Notes: generated by a model not told the origin, from the sequence alone. 64,000 nucleotides of DNA from Hominenteromicrobium mulieris (GCF_020687165.1 NZ_JAJEQC010000013.1); one strand, 5' to 3'. Positions 24,483-33,042 are shown, counted from the stretch's first letter. A program made the numbers and translations.

Positions 24483-25877
24483 ATGGCATCTATAATCAAG
24501 CGAAAGAAAAACTATTCCGTTGTTTACAACTATGTGGACGAAAACGGAGAAACCAAACAGAAGTGGGAAACCTGGCATACCCACAAAGAGGCCTTGAAGC
24601 GCAAGGCAGAAATCGAAAATCAGCAGCACACGGGAACTTTCCTCCCTCCAAGCAATCAGACGATCACCGAGTTCCTTTATGACTTCGTATCTCTTTACGG
24701 AGAAAAGAAATGGGGCGTGTCTATGTATGACAGCCAAACGGCGCTGATTGCGAACTATATCAATCCGATCATCGGTGATATGGAGGTACAGGCGGTTACT
24801 CCCCGTGCGGTTGACGGTTATATCCAGACCTTGCAGAAAACCAAGTCGGTGTCTACCAAAACCCGAAAGGCCGTTACCACCTATGTCAGCGACAAGACCA
24901 TTGAAAAGATCATCAAGCTCCTGCGGTGTGCGTTTAAGCAGGCGGTACGATGGGAAATCATTGCAAGAAATCCCTTTGACAATGTGATCCTCCCGAAAAC
25001 GGAGTATGCGAAACGGGATATCTGGACGGCGGATATGATCCGTCTTGCTCTGGACAAATGCACAGACAGCAAACTCTATGTAGCAATGAACCTTTCCTTT
25101 GCCTGCTCTCTGCGTATGGGTGAAATCCTGGGGCTGACCTGGGAAAACGTCCATATCTCCGATGAAGATATTGCGGCGGATAACGCCTATGTCTACATCG
25201 ACAAGGAGCTGACACGGGCATCCAAACGGGCAATCGAAACGCTGGGTGAGAAGGATATCTATTACATCTTCACTCCGCTCATGCCGAACACCAGCACAAG
25301 AATTATTCTGAAAAAGCCGAAAACCGATTCCAGCATCCGTAAGGTGTGGCTACCGAAAACGCTGGCCTACATTCTGCGGGAATGGAAGAAGTCCCAGGAC
25401 GAGTTGAAAGGTTTCCTGGGCGACGAGTATCAGGACTTCGATCTGGTTGTGGCACTTCCCAATGGCCGCCCCTGCGAGGATCGTATCATCCTCAAAGAGT
25501 TTGCAAAGCTCCGTGAGGACGCAGGGCTGCCGAAGGTGGTCTTTCATTCTCTCCGTCATTCCAGTACCACCTACAAACTGAAACTGAACCACGGCGATCT
25601 GAAAGCTACCCAGGGCGATACAGGCCATGCCGAGATCGACATGATAACCAGTATCTATGCTCACATTCTGGACGAGGACAGAAAGGTCAATGCTCAGAAA
25701 TTCGAGACAGCCTTCTATGCCAAACCTGATCTTCGCAATGTCCGTCCACCGGAAGAACCGGTAAAATCGGAGCCTGCGACCCTGGACCTTGAAAGTCTTG
25801 TGGAGCAGCTTCAGAAGTCGCCGGAGCTGGCAAGTGCGCTCGCAGCCCTGATAGCGGCGCAAGCCCCGGCAAAGTGA
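24483..25877 (+). CDS. int: Tyrosine integrase of the ICE
   Basis: 464-residue tyrosine recombinase. An N-terminal arm-binding region (MASIIKRKKNYSVVYNYVDE) and core-binding SAM-like domain precede the catalytic domain with Arg211 (CSLRMGE), His355 and Arg358 (HSLRH), His382 (TGHAEI) and the nucleophile Tyr392 (SIYAHI). AAAGGAAG supports the ATG at 24483; an in-frame start at 24459 overlaps xis. The C-terminal extension after the Tyr is acidic. It is the last gene of the element and catalyses integration and, with Xis, excision. Attachment site expected between 25878 and about 26020. Confidence 0.95.
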   Translation: MASIIKRKKNYSVVYNYVDENGETKQKWETWHTHKEALKRKAEIENQQHTGTFLPPSNQTITEFLYDFVSLYGEKKWGVSMYDSQTALIANYINPIIGDMEVQAVTPRAVDGYIQTLQKTKSVSTKTRKAVTTYVSDKTIEKIIKLLRCAFKQAVRWEIIARNPFDNVILPKTEYAKRDIWTADMIRLALDKCTDSKLYVAMNLSFACSLRMGEILGLTWENVHISDEDIAADNAYVYIDKELTRASKRAIETLGEKDIYYIFTPLMPNTSTRIILKKPKTDSSIRKVWLPKTLAYILREWKKSQDELKGFLGDEYQDFDLVVALPNGRPCEDRIILKEFAKLREDAGLPKVVFHSLRHSSTTYKLKLNHGDLKATQGDTGHAEIDMITSIYAHILDEDRKVNAQKFETAFYAKPDLRNVRPPEEPVKSEPATLDLESLVEQLQKSPELASALAALIAAQAPAK

Positions 25878-25891
25878 TCCGAAAAATCGAA

Positions 25892-25952
25892 TTAGCAAAA
25901 CGCAGAATTTTCTTAGCAAATTTCTGAAAAGCGTTCGAGTCCAATTAGCAAA
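25892..25952 (+). repeat. Three TTAGCAAA direct repeats next to the integrase gene
   Basis: Identical octamers at 25892-25899, 25913-25920 and 25945-25952, in an AT-rich stretch between the int stop and the chromosomal terminators. They are placed where integrase arm-binding repeats or the attachment end of the element would lie. The exact ICE/chromosome junction cannot be fixed without the other end. Confidence 0.45.
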
Positions 25953-25971
25953 TATACATCATGCGGCGCAT

Positions 25972-26009
25972 AAAAATCTCCCGATAACGGAAGTGAAATT
26001 ACCGGGAGA
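25972..26009 (-). terminator. Second rho-independent terminator of the tRNA-Arg transcript
   Basis: Stem TCTCCCG (25977-25983) / CGGGAGA (26003-26009), with partial inner pairing. On the minus strand it is followed by TTTTTA. Confidence 0.65.
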
Positions 26010-26018
26010 AGGAGGAAC

Positions 26019-26056
26019 AAAAAAAACGCTGCAAACCCCGAAAAAGGCTTGCAGCG
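26019..26056 (-). terminator. Rho-independent terminator of the tRNA-Arg transcript
   Basis: Perfect 8-bp stem CGCTGCAA (26027-26034) / TTGCAGCG (26049-26056), followed on the minus strand by eight T. It lies 9 nt after the tRNA 3' end, marking this DNA as chromosomal rather than ICE. Confidence 0.88.
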
Positions 26057-26064
26057 GTGCTTTC

Positions 26065-26141
26065 TGGCGTCCCAGAGAGGATTTGAACCTCCGACCCCAC
26101 GCTTAGGAGGCGTGTGCTCTATCCAGCTGAGCTACTGAGAC
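26065..26141 (-). tRNA. tRNA-Arg (anticodon CCT)
   Basis: Complete cloverleaf on the minus strand, 5' end at 26141. Acceptor GTCTCAG/CTGGGAC has one G-U pair. The D arm is GCTC-AGCTGGAT-AGAGC, anticodon arm CACGC-CTCCTAA-GCGTG (anticodon CCT, reading AGG), and T arm GGAGG-TTCAAAT-CCTCT. CCA is encoded (26065-26067). It is the only intact unit of a four-copy array. Confidence 0.93.
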
Positions 26142-26158
26142 ATTTATAAGTTTTATGC

Positions 26159-26234
26159 AATTTTCAAGGCTCAAAGGAATCGAACCATCTGCCGCTTAGG
26201 AGGCGTGTGCTCTATCCAGCTGAGCTACTGAGAC
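26159..26234 (-). pseudogene. Degenerate tRNA-Arg(CCT) copy 2
   Basis: The 5' half (26234 down to the anticodon loop CTCCTAA) is identical to the intact tRNA, but the anticodon stem has two mismatches and the 3' half no longer pairs with the acceptor. Its 5' end is 93 nt from that of the intact gene. Confidence 0.75.
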
Positions 26235-26251
26235 ATTTTTAAGATTTATGC

Positions 26252-26327
26252 AATTTTTACTGCTCGAAGGAATCGAACCATCTGCCGCTTAGGAGGCGGA
26301 TGCTCTATCCAACTGAGCTACTGGCGC
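26252..26327 (-). pseudogene. Degenerate tRNA-Arg(CCT) copy 3
   Basis: Keeps a canonical 5' half starting GCGCCAG with the CTCCTAA anticodon loop and a mostly paired anticodon stem, but the 3' half lacks the matching acceptor strand. 5' end 93 nt from copy 2. Confidence 0.75.
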
Positions 26328-26344
26328 ATATTTAATTTATGAGG

Positions 26345-26419
26345 CTACTACCCATCTATTGGGGAATACTTTTAGGTTCTCTTAGGAGCGTGACCTCTAT
26401 CCAACTGAGTTGCTGAGAC
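26345..26419 (-). pseudogene. Degenerate tRNA-Arg copy 4
   Basis: Only the acceptor 5' strand (GTCTCAG), a D-arm-like CTCAGTTGGATAGAG and a damaged anticodon loop remain. 5' end 92 nt from copy 3; nearest the promoter. Confidence 0.65.
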
Positions 26420-26452
26420 GTGTTAAATCGGGGTCATAAAGTGTACTGTGTT

Positions 26453-26481
26453 ATTGTACCGCACGGCGGCGCATTTGTCAA
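26453..26481 (-). promoter_or_regulatory. Promoter of the tRNA-Arg array
   Basis: On the minus strand TTGACA (26481-26476), 17-nt spacer, TACAAT (26458-26453). It would transcribe all four tRNA-like units before the terminators at 26056-25972. Confidence 0.8.
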
Positions 26482-26578
26482 TCATATTGGATTTTCGCGC
26501 ATTGAAATATACACAGAAAAAGCTTTGAAATCCCATGCAAATTTTCCGCAAAAGGCAAGGCTCTGAGTGGCTTTTGCC

Positions 26579-26607
26579 TTGACGCTTTTCGCTTTTTCGT
26601 CTATACT
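26579..26607 (+). promoter_or_regulatory. Promoter of the MBOAT-DHHW-FkbH-ACP operon
   Basis: TTGACG (26579-26584), 17-nt spacer, TATACT (26602-26607). A dyad AAGGCAA (26552-26558) / TTGCCTT (26574-26580) abuts the -35 box and could be an operator. The leader before the ATG is about 80 nt. Confidence 0.75.
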
Positions 26608-26696
26608 GATATATGTATGAAAACTTATGGAAACCAAACACCGCGGGCATCGGGAAATGTGCCTGCACGGAGAAAAAGGATTAAGGAGCCCGATAC

Positions 26697-28118
26697 ATGG
26701 TTTTTGCCGATTTGTTCTTTATCTATGTCTTTTTGCCGCTGTGCCTCATCTGTTACGGCCTCGCCAAAAAGCTCAGCACCAAAAACATCGTGCTGATTGT
26801 CTTTTCACTCATCTTTTACGCTTGGGGCGAGCCGCTTTGGATTTTGCTTTTGCTGTTCAGTTCATTCTTTAACTGGTTCATCGGCATATTGATCGGCAAA
26901 TTTCGGGATACCCCGCGCGCAAAGTTAGCCGTTGGCGGCGGTATTTTGGTAGATATTCTGCTTTTGCTCATCTTTAAGTACAGCGCGTTCATTGTGGAAA
27001 ACCTGAACGCCGTTTCGGGCGCGGCCATTCCCGTGCCGCAGATCACGTTGCCCATCGGTATCAGCTTCTACACGTTCCAGGCTATCTCCTACATTTTGGA
27101 CTGCTACTGGGAAACGGTGGACGTGCAGCCGAAATACCACAAATTCCTTTTGTACCTGTCCCTCTTCCCGCAGCTCATCGCCGGCCCGATCGTGCGGTAC
27201 AGCGTTGTAGAGCAGGAGATCGACAACCGCTCCGTCAACGCGACCGACCTATGCGAAGGTGCGCTGCGCGTGATCCTCGGTCTTGCGAAAAAGGTCATCA
27301 TCGCGAACAATTTGTGGTCCATCGTCAACACGTTCTTCGGCAAGGACATCACAGGACTTTCCGTGCTCGGCACATGGTACACCATCATCGTGTATTCGCT
27401 GTATGTTTACTTTGACTTCAGCGGTTATTCCGATATTGCCATCGGCCTCGGTCGCATGTTTGGCTTCCACTTTGACGAAAACTTCCGTCATCCGTTTGCC
27501 TGCACCACCATTGCGGAGTTCTGGCAGCGCTGGCACATCTCCCTCGGCTCCTTCTTCCGCGACTACCTTTTGTACGTGCCGTTCTTCGGTAAGCCGCGCA
27601 AGTATTTCGGCCTGTTCCTTGTTTGGTTCTGCACCGGTCTTTGGCACGGTGCCGCATGGAACTTCATTTTATGGGGCCTTTACTACGGCTGCTTCATGCT
27701 GTTCGAGCAGAAAATGGGCAAAAAGCGCATGAAAAAGTGGCCGATCGTGTGGAAGCACGTGTATACGAAGCTTGTCATCATCCTCGGCTTCGGCATCTTC
27801 TATTTTGAAGATCTCGGCCAGCTTGGTCAGTTTTTCCTCAATATCACGGGCATCAGCATGATTGCGAACGGCGCGCCGTTTACGGACCCCATGACGTTCT
27901 CCTCCCTGCGCAACAACATCTTTCTCATTTTGTTCGCGATTCTCGTCAGCCTGCCGGTATTGCCGAAGATCAAGAGTTATTTTCTCGAGAGCAAAAACGA
28001 TACCGTTTATACCATCGGCCGCGTCGGCTCCGTTGCGGTCTGTATGGTGTTGCTCGCCGTCGTGAGTGTTCTGCTCGTTGATACCACGAACAACGTGTTC
28101 CTGTATTTCAGATTCTAA
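26697..28118 (+). CDS. MBOAT-family membrane O-acyltransferase (DltB/AlgI-like)
   Basis: 473-residue polytopic membrane protein of the MBOAT family, which passes an acyl group across the membrane onto surface polymers. The family motifs are clear: LPIGISFYTFQAISYILDCY, FPQLIAGPIVRY, TIAEFWQRWHISLGSFFRDY, and the catalytic His317 in TGLWHGAAWNFILWG. AAGGAG is 8 nt before the ATG. It is the first gene of a four-gene operon with a DHHW protein, FkbH-like protein and ACP. By analogy with DltB it would accept an acyl group from the carrier protein; the group itself is not D-Ala here, since no DltA is present. Confidence 0.95.
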   Translation: MVFADLFFIYVFLPLCLICYGLAKKLSTKNIVLIVFSLIFYAWGEPLWILLLLFSSFFNWFIGILIGKFRDTPRAKLAVGGGILVDILLLLIFKYSAFIVENLNAVSGAAIPVPQITLPIGISFYTFQAISYILDCYWETVDVQPKYHKFLLYLSLFPQLIAGPIVRYSVVEQEIDNRSVNATDLCEGALRVILGLAKKVIIANNLWSIVNTFFGKDITGLSVLGTWYTIIVYSLYVYFDFSGYSDIAIGLGRMFGFHFDENFRHPFACTTIAEFWQRWHISLGSFFRDYLLYVPFFGKPRKYFGLFLVWFCTGLWHGAAWNFILWGLYYGCFMLFEQKMGKKRMKKWPIVWKHVYTKLVIILGFGIFYFEDLGQLGQFFLNITGISMIANGAPFTDPMTFSSLRNNIFLILFAILVSLPVLPKIKSYFLESKNDTVYTIGRVGSVAVCMVLLAVVSVLLVDTTNNVFLYFRF

Positions 28119-28136
28119 GGGGAGGTGCTCATTGAC

Positions 28137-29828
28137 ATGAACGATTTTAAAGACCTTGACCTTGATTATTTTGCTCCCCGCAAGCCCGCCGAACCGGAAG
28201 CGAAGCCGGAGGAAACCGAAGCCGTAGATGCGCCAACTGCGGATGAAAGCGCCGAACCCGCAGAGCGCCGCCGCAAGCCGAAGCCGAGCCGCCGCGAGCT
28301 TTTGAACATGCGGCTTTCCGTTTTATCCATCGGCGTTATGGTCATCCTTTTCGCCCTGATGACGCTGTATCTGCTCCTTTTCCCGCGCTCCACCGTCTCA
28401 CAGATTGAAAACCGAAACCTTGCGGAATTCCCGAAATTTTCTTTTGCATCGTATTTTTCCGGCTCGTTTACGGCGGACGTCGCCACATGGTTTGACGACA
28501 CCGTGCCGAACCACGACGGCTTTAAGAATATGAGCAACTCCATTAAGAACCTGTTTGGTATGAAGATGTTCGCTTCAACGGTCAGCACCGCAAAACCCGA
28601 GACGGACAGCACAGATAACACCGATACTTCTGCCGCAAACGGTGACACCCAGACAACCACACCCGCAAACGGCACCGTGCCAAACAACACGAACCTGTTG
28701 CAATACGCCGCGGGGCGTGTGTTCCCGGCCGTGAGCGCTGCGGATGAAAAAATGGGCCGCGATTTCAGCACCGAGGATAACAACACTCTGGAATGGGTGA
28801 ACAACCTGCTTGTCGTAAACTGGGATAATCACTGGCGCTGCATGGAGGCTTTCGGCGGCGGTGGCGGCACCGCTTACGCCAATGCACTCAACGACCTGCA
28901 AAGCAAGGTCGGCAGCGGTGTGACCATTTGGTCTATGCCCGCCCCCACCGCTTCCGCCATCTACACCCCGAAAAACGGCATTGATTATGTTGGCGACCAG
29001 AAGGAATGCTTTGACGGCGTTGCCGAAAAGCTGAATGCCGGCATTCAGTCCGTAAACGTTGTGGACGTGATGAAAAAGCATGCGGAGGAAGATATTTACC
29101 TGCGCACCGACCACCACTGGCAGGCACGCGGCGCCTACTATGCCGCCCGCACGTTTGCCGAGGCCGCAGGCGTGCCGTTCGCAGACCTTTCCACCTACAC
29201 GGACGAATCCATTCCGGGCTATGTAGGCACTATGTACGGTTTCTCGCAGGATACGCGTATTTTGAACGACCCGGACGATTTCCACTACTTCGTGCCGGCC
29301 TCGAACTACGTGGCTTCCTACTACGATACTTCTTTTAACTACCAGTACGAAGACGACCTCTTTGCCGATGTGGACACCGCAAACGCGTACCTCAAGTTCC
29401 TCGGCGGCGACTCCTGCATCGTAAAAGTCGATACGCAGATGAAGAACGGCCGCAAGCTGCTCGTCATTAAGGACAGCTTCGGTAACGCGGAGATTCCGTT
29501 CTATACGAATTCCTTTGAGCAGATCTACGTTGCCGACGTGCGCTATTTGGAGTGCAACCTCGTCAGCTTCATCAAAGATATGGGCATCACGGATGTGCTC
29601 TTTACGATGTCCGCATACTCCGTTGTGGGCGATAACGCCGACAACATTCAGAACCTCATCGCGCAGAACGCCGGTGAGACCATCACCGATTCGCACATTG
29701 TCCCGTCTGTTACGCCGAAAACGGTCATGCCGACCGCGACAAGTGCACCAACGACGACTTCCGGCACGGATACGGCCGCTAACACCACCTCGACCGGTAC
29801 AGAGGATACCTCTTCCGCAAAAGAATAA
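28137..29828 (+). CDS. DHHW-family (AlgX/AlgJ/DltD-like) membrane-anchored acyl-transfer protein
   Basis: 563 residues. Acidic cytoplasmic N-terminus, one transmembrane segment (about 58-82, LSVLSIGVMVILFALMTLYL), then an extracytoplasmic SGNH-hydrolase-like domain. The DHHW signature is at 325-328 (LRTDHHWQARGAYYA) and the nucleophile-type motif VIKDSFGNAEIPF further on. The tail is Thr/Ser-rich and probably disordered. Start: ATG 28137, 11 nt after GGAGG; a GTG at 28125 is inside the ribosome site. Such proteins act with MBOAT partners to move acyl groups to polysaccharide, as AlgX/AlgJ do for alginate and DltD for teichoic acid. The acceptor here is unknown. Confidence 0.9.
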   Translation: MNDFKDLDLDYFAPRKPAEPEAKPEETEAVDAPTADESAEPAERRRKPKPSRRELLNMRLSVLSIGVMVILFALMTLYLLLFPRSTVSQIENRNLAEFPKFSFASYFSGSFTADVATWFDDTVPNHDGFKNMSNSIKNLFGMKMFASTVSTAKPETDSTDNTDTSAANGDTQTTTPANGTVPNNTNLLQYAAGRVFPAVSAADEKMGRDFSTEDNNTLEWVNNLLVVNWDNHWRCMEAFGGGGGTAYANALNDLQSKVGSGVTIWSMPAPTASAIYTPKNGIDYVGDQKECFDGVAEKLNAGIQSVNVVDVMKKHAEEDIYLRTDHHWQARGAYYAARTFAEAAGVPFADLSTYTDESIPGYVGTMYGFSQDTRILNDPDDFHYFVPASNYVASYYDTSFNYQYEDDLFADVDTANAYLKFLGGDSCIVKVDTQMKNGRKLLVIKDSFGNAEIPFYTNSFEQIYVADVRYLECNLVSFIKDMGITDVLFTMSAYSVVGDNADNIQNLIAQNAGETITDSHIVPSVTPKTVMPTATSAPTTTSGTDTAANTTSTGTEDTSSAKE

Positions 29829-29841
29829 CAAAGGAGAGCCT

Positions 29842-31638
29842 ATGAAAGAACTGGAATATCCCTTTGACGCCGCTTATATCATCAAAAAGCGCAAATCTTT
29901 AAAGAAAACACTGCTCGCAGACGGCACCTCGCGCATCAGAAAGAAGATTGCCGTGTTCGGCGGCTCCACCACAAGCGACATTGTAAAAACGCTGGAGCTT
30001 TTCCTCTTAGACGCCGGTATTGAGCCGGAATTTTACGAATCCGAATACGCGCAGTATTTTCAGGACGCCATGTTCCCGGATGAAACGCTTTTAAGCTTCA
30101 AGCCGGACATTGTGTTCATCCACACCACGAATCGCAACGTGACGGACTGGCCCGAGATGACCGACACCACGGAGCAAATAGACGAAAAGCTGCACACGGA
30201 AATAAACCGTTTCACGGCGATGTGGAAAAGCATTGCGGAAAAGTTCCACTGCCCCATCATTCAAAACAACTTTGAAATGCCGCTTTACCGCCTGCTCGGC
30301 AGCCGCGACGCGTGGGACATCCACGGCCGCACGAATTTCCTCACGCGCTTAAACGAAGCTTTTTACGCCTACGCACGCGAAAATGAGAGCTTTTATATTC
30401 ACGACCTCAACTTTGTTTCTGCCGATTACGGCCTGAAAGAATGGTCGAACCCGCTGTTCTGGAACATGTACAAATACGCCATGTGCTTTGAGGCGATCCC
30501 GTCCTTTGCGTTCAGTGTTTCGCACATTATCAAGTCGATTTTCGGCAAGAATAAAAAGGCGCTTGCCCTTGACCTCGATAACACCCTGTGGGGCGGCGTT
30601 GTGGGCGACGACGGCGTAGACGGCATCGAGATCGGCCAGGAGACCGGCGTTTCGCAATCCTACTACGAGTTTCAGACATACGTAAAGCAGCTTAAAAGTC
30701 TCGGTATCGTGTTGACGGTCTGCTCTAAAAATGACCATGAAAACGCCATTGCGGGGTTAAACCACCCCGAAGGTGCACTGCGCCCGGACGATTTCGTCAT
30801 CATTAAGGCAAATTGGGAAAACAAAGACCGCAACATTGCCGAGACCGCCGCAGAGCTGAACATTCTGCCGGATTCCATCGTTTTTGCGGACGATAACCCC
30901 GCCGAGCGCGAGATCGTGCGCACGCAGATCAAGGGCGCGGCCGTTCCGGACATGGACGGCGTGGAAAACTACATCACGACGATTGACCGCAGCGGCTTCT
31001 TTGAAGTGACAACCTTCAGCGAAGATGACTTGAAGCGCAACGAAATGTACAAGAAAAACGCCCTGCGCGCCGCGGAAATGGCGTCGTTCGGCGATTATAA
31101 CGACTATTTAAAGAGCCTTGAGATGCACGCCGTCATCGATGATTTCATCCCGGTGTACCTTGCGCGCATCACACAGCTTACAAACAAGAGCAACCAGTTC
31201 AACGTGACCACCCGCCGCTATACGCCCGCCGAAATGGAAAGCGTATTTGAGGACGACGGCTATATCCGTCTGTACGGCAAGCTCATCGATAAATTCGGAG
31301 ACAACGGCGTCGTTTCCATCGTCATCGGCAGAAAAAACGGCACGGCACTCGACATTGACCTATGGCTGATGAGCTGCCGCGTGTTAAAGCGCGATATGGA
31401 ATTTGCCATGTTGGACCGCCTTGTGGAGCGCTGCCGCGAAGTGGGCGTAGAGACGATTAACGGCTACTACTACCCCACCGCAAAAAACAAGATGGTCAGC
31501 GACCTTTTCGGTCGCTTCGGCTTCACGAAGACTGAGGAGCACGAGGACGGCAGCACCGTGTGGCAGTTGCGCGTCGCGGACTATAAGCCGCAGAACCACG
31601 TGATCGAAGTGTTCGGCAACGACCACGCAGAAGCGTGA
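29842..31638 (+). CDS. FkbH-like HAD-IIIC protein with C-terminal GNAT-like region
   Basis: 598 residues. An SGNH-like N-terminal region (IAVFGGSTTSDIVKTLELFL) is followed by the HAD motif at 244-250 (LDLDNTLWGGVVGDDG, Asp244/Asp246) and a C-terminal acyltransferase-like domain (LTNKSNQFNVTTRRYTPAEM, KFGDNGVVSIVIG). FkbH enzymes in polyketide pathways take 1,3-bisphosphoglycerate, release phosphate and load a glyceryl group on a carrier-protein thiol. AAAGGAG precedes the ATG. Between the DHHW and ACP genes, it is the likely loading enzyme, in the place DltA holds in dlt operons. Glycerate as donor is inference from the family. Confidence 0.92.
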   Translation: MKELEYPFDAAYIIKKRKSLKKTLLADGTSRIRKKIAVFGGSTTSDIVKTLELFLLDAGIEPEFYESEYAQYFQDAMFPDETLLSFKPDIVFIHTTNRNVTDWPEMTDTTEQIDEKLHTEINRFTAMWKSIAEKFHCPIIQNNFEMPLYRLLGSRDAWDIHGRTNFLTRLNEAFYAYARENESFYIHDLNFVSADYGLKEWSNPLFWNMYKYAMCFEAIPSFAFSVSHIIKSIFGKNKKALALDLDNTLWGGVVGDDGVDGIEIGQETGVSQSYYEFQTYVKQLKSLGIVLTVCSKNDHENAIAGLNHPEGALRPDDFVIIKANWENKDRNIAETAAELNILPDSIVFADDNPAEREIVRTQIKGAAVPDMDGVENYITTIDRSGFFEVTTFSEDDLKRNEMYKKNALRAAEMASFGDYNDYLKSLEMHAVIDDFIPVYLARITQLTNKSNQFNVTTRRYTPAEMESVFEDDGYIRLYGKLIDKFGDNGVVSIVIGRKNGTALDIDLWLMSCRVLKRDMEFAMLDRLVERCREVGVETINGYYYPTAKNKMVSDLFGRFGFTKTEEHEDGSTVWQLRVADYKPQNHVIEVFGNDHAEA

Positions 31639-31686
31639 TCCTCGCTAAATTAAGTATTAAATCAAATCACAGAAAGGAATTTTACC

Positions 31687-31932
31687 ATGGACACAAGAGA
31701 AATTTTTGAAAGACTGGACCGCGTATTTCAGGATGTTTTTGACGATGACACCATTCACGTCACGCCGAAAACGACCGCAGACGACATTGAGGATTGGGAC
31801 AGTCTGGAGCACATCACGCTGATCTCCGCTGTAGAGCGCGAGTTCCGCATGAAGTTCAAGATGGGCGAAATCTCCTCCATGAAGAACGTCGGCGAAATGG
31901 CTTCCATCATCGCAGCACGCGCAAAGGGCTGA
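31687..31932 (+). CDS. Acyl carrier protein
   Basis: 81-residue acidic carrier protein; the phosphopantetheine attachment site is Ser39 in DWDSLEHITL. It is 48 nt after the fkbH-like gene and is the last gene of the operon, before a strong terminator. A dedicated carrier next to FkbH, MBOAT and DHHW genes implies that a small acyl group, not a fatty acid for lipid synthesis, is carried to the membrane transferase. Confidence 0.93.
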   Translation: MDTREIFERLDRVFQDVFDDDTIHVTPKTTADDIEDWDSLEHITLISAVEREFRMKFKMGEISSMKNVGEMASIIAARAKG

Positions 31933-31949
31933 TCTTACCGCAAAAGAAA

Positions 31950-31993
31950 ATGCCGCAGACAACCGGGTTTTCCCGTGTCTGCGGCATTTTTAT
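31950..31993. terminator. Bidirectional terminator after the ACP gene
   Basis: ATGCCGCAGAC-type arm (31950-31960) pairs with GTCTGCGGCAT (31977-31987), with inner CGGG/CCCG, followed by TTTTTAT on the plus strand. AAAAG on the left gives a T run on the minus strand for the converging gene. Confidence 0.88.
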
Positions 31994-32001
31994 ATTTACG
32001 G

Positions 32002-32994
32002 TTATTTATAACGGTTCATGAAGTCGAGGTAATCGTCCTCCAGCGTGCGCTTCGGTTCTTCCTTACGCGGAGCGGTGTACGGGTCAGCCGTTTCCTGCTC
32101 GGCGGCACGGCGGCGCTGTTCCGCACGTCTGCGGCGCGCTTCGCGGCGCTTTTTGCGCACGCGCTGCCCGTGGATGTACACGATAAGCAGCAACACCGCA
32201 AAGACAATGACAAGCACCAAAACAAATTTCAAAATGCTGAAAATCACCGAGCCACCCTTAGGGCCGCTCGCTTCGGAGGATGCACTGCTTTCGGCCGCGG
32301 AAGATTCCGTACCGCCGGCGGTGGACTCTGCGCTGCTTGCAGTGCCCACAGCCGCCGAGTCTGTGGGGTTGCCGGATTTATACGTTTCCGCTGCCGCTGC
32401 CACGGCGTTAAAGAGCTTTAAAACACCGGCATCATATGCGCCGGTCTGAAAATCCGCTTCCAGATTATCGTGCAGCAAAGCGCTCAGCTCCGTGCCGGAG
32501 AACGCGCCGTGCAGGCCGTCACCGGCCACCGCCATATAGTCGCCGTCCGAAACAGAAAGGCCTATGATAAGCCCGTTTTTGCTGTCGCCGCCAAGCTTCC
32601 ACGTGTCCATGACCTTTTTAAGGTAGGACACGCGGCCATCATAATCGGATTTTTCGCCGGGCAAAGTGTTCATGGTGAACACCGCAATCTGCACACCATA
32701 CGTCGCATTGAGGTCAGCGTTTTTATCGTTGATTACCGTTTTCGTACTGGCGGAAATCACACTCGCTTCGTCATAGACATAAAGATCCGCGGGCTGCTCC
32801 GGCACTTCGGCGTCCGCTGCCGTCGCGCTTACGGTGCTGCCCGTGTCGCCTCCGTCTTCGGAAGACGAGGTGCTCGTGTCGCCGTTTCCGGCTTCATCCG
32901 CAAACGCATACAGGTTGCCGGTGGAAAACACCATCAAAACCACAAGGCATATCGCCGCAAAGCGTCCCATACCCGCTTTATATAGATTTTTCAT
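32002..32994 (-). CDS. TPM-domain membrane protein
   Basis: 330 residues. Signal peptide (MKNLYKAGMGRFAAICLVVL), extracytoplasmic TPM domain (about 65-210: YVYDEASVISASTKTVINDK, GLIIGLSVSDGDYMAVAGDG), Ser/Ala-rich linker, a transmembrane helix (ILKFVLVLVIVFAVLLLIVY) and a very basic cytoplasmic tail. TPM domains occur in YgcG-like and thylakoid repair proteins; the bacterial function is not settled. GGCAGGGA before the ATG at 32994 supports this start. Monocistronic, converging with the ACP operon. Confidence 0.82.
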   Translation of the reverse strand: MKNLYKAGMGRFAAICLVVLMVFSTGNLYAFADEAGNGDTSTSSSEDGGDTGSTVSATAADAEVPEQPADLYVYDEASVISASTKTVINDKNADLNATYGVQIAVFTMNTLPGEKSDYDGRVSYLKKVMDTWKLGGDSKNGLIIGLSVSDGDYMAVAGDGLHGAFSGTELSALLHDNLEADFQTGAYDAGVLKLFNAVAAAAETYKSGNPTDSAAVGTASSAESTAGGTESSAAESSASSEASGPKGGSVIFSILKFVLVLVIVFAVLLLIVYIHGQRVRKKRREARRRRAEQRRRAAEQETADPYTAPRKEEPKRTLEDDYLDFMNRYK

Positions 32995-33042
32995 CCAATC
33001 CCTGCCTTTCGGCAGCCCGGCTGTGCCCGGCCGCGTAAAATA

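Noticed and set aside
26019..26141. ICE integrated into the tRNA-Arg gene itself
   Set aside because: The intact tRNA keeps its own encoded CCA and is followed by its own terminators before the integrase gene, so the junction lies beyond them rather than in the tRNA.
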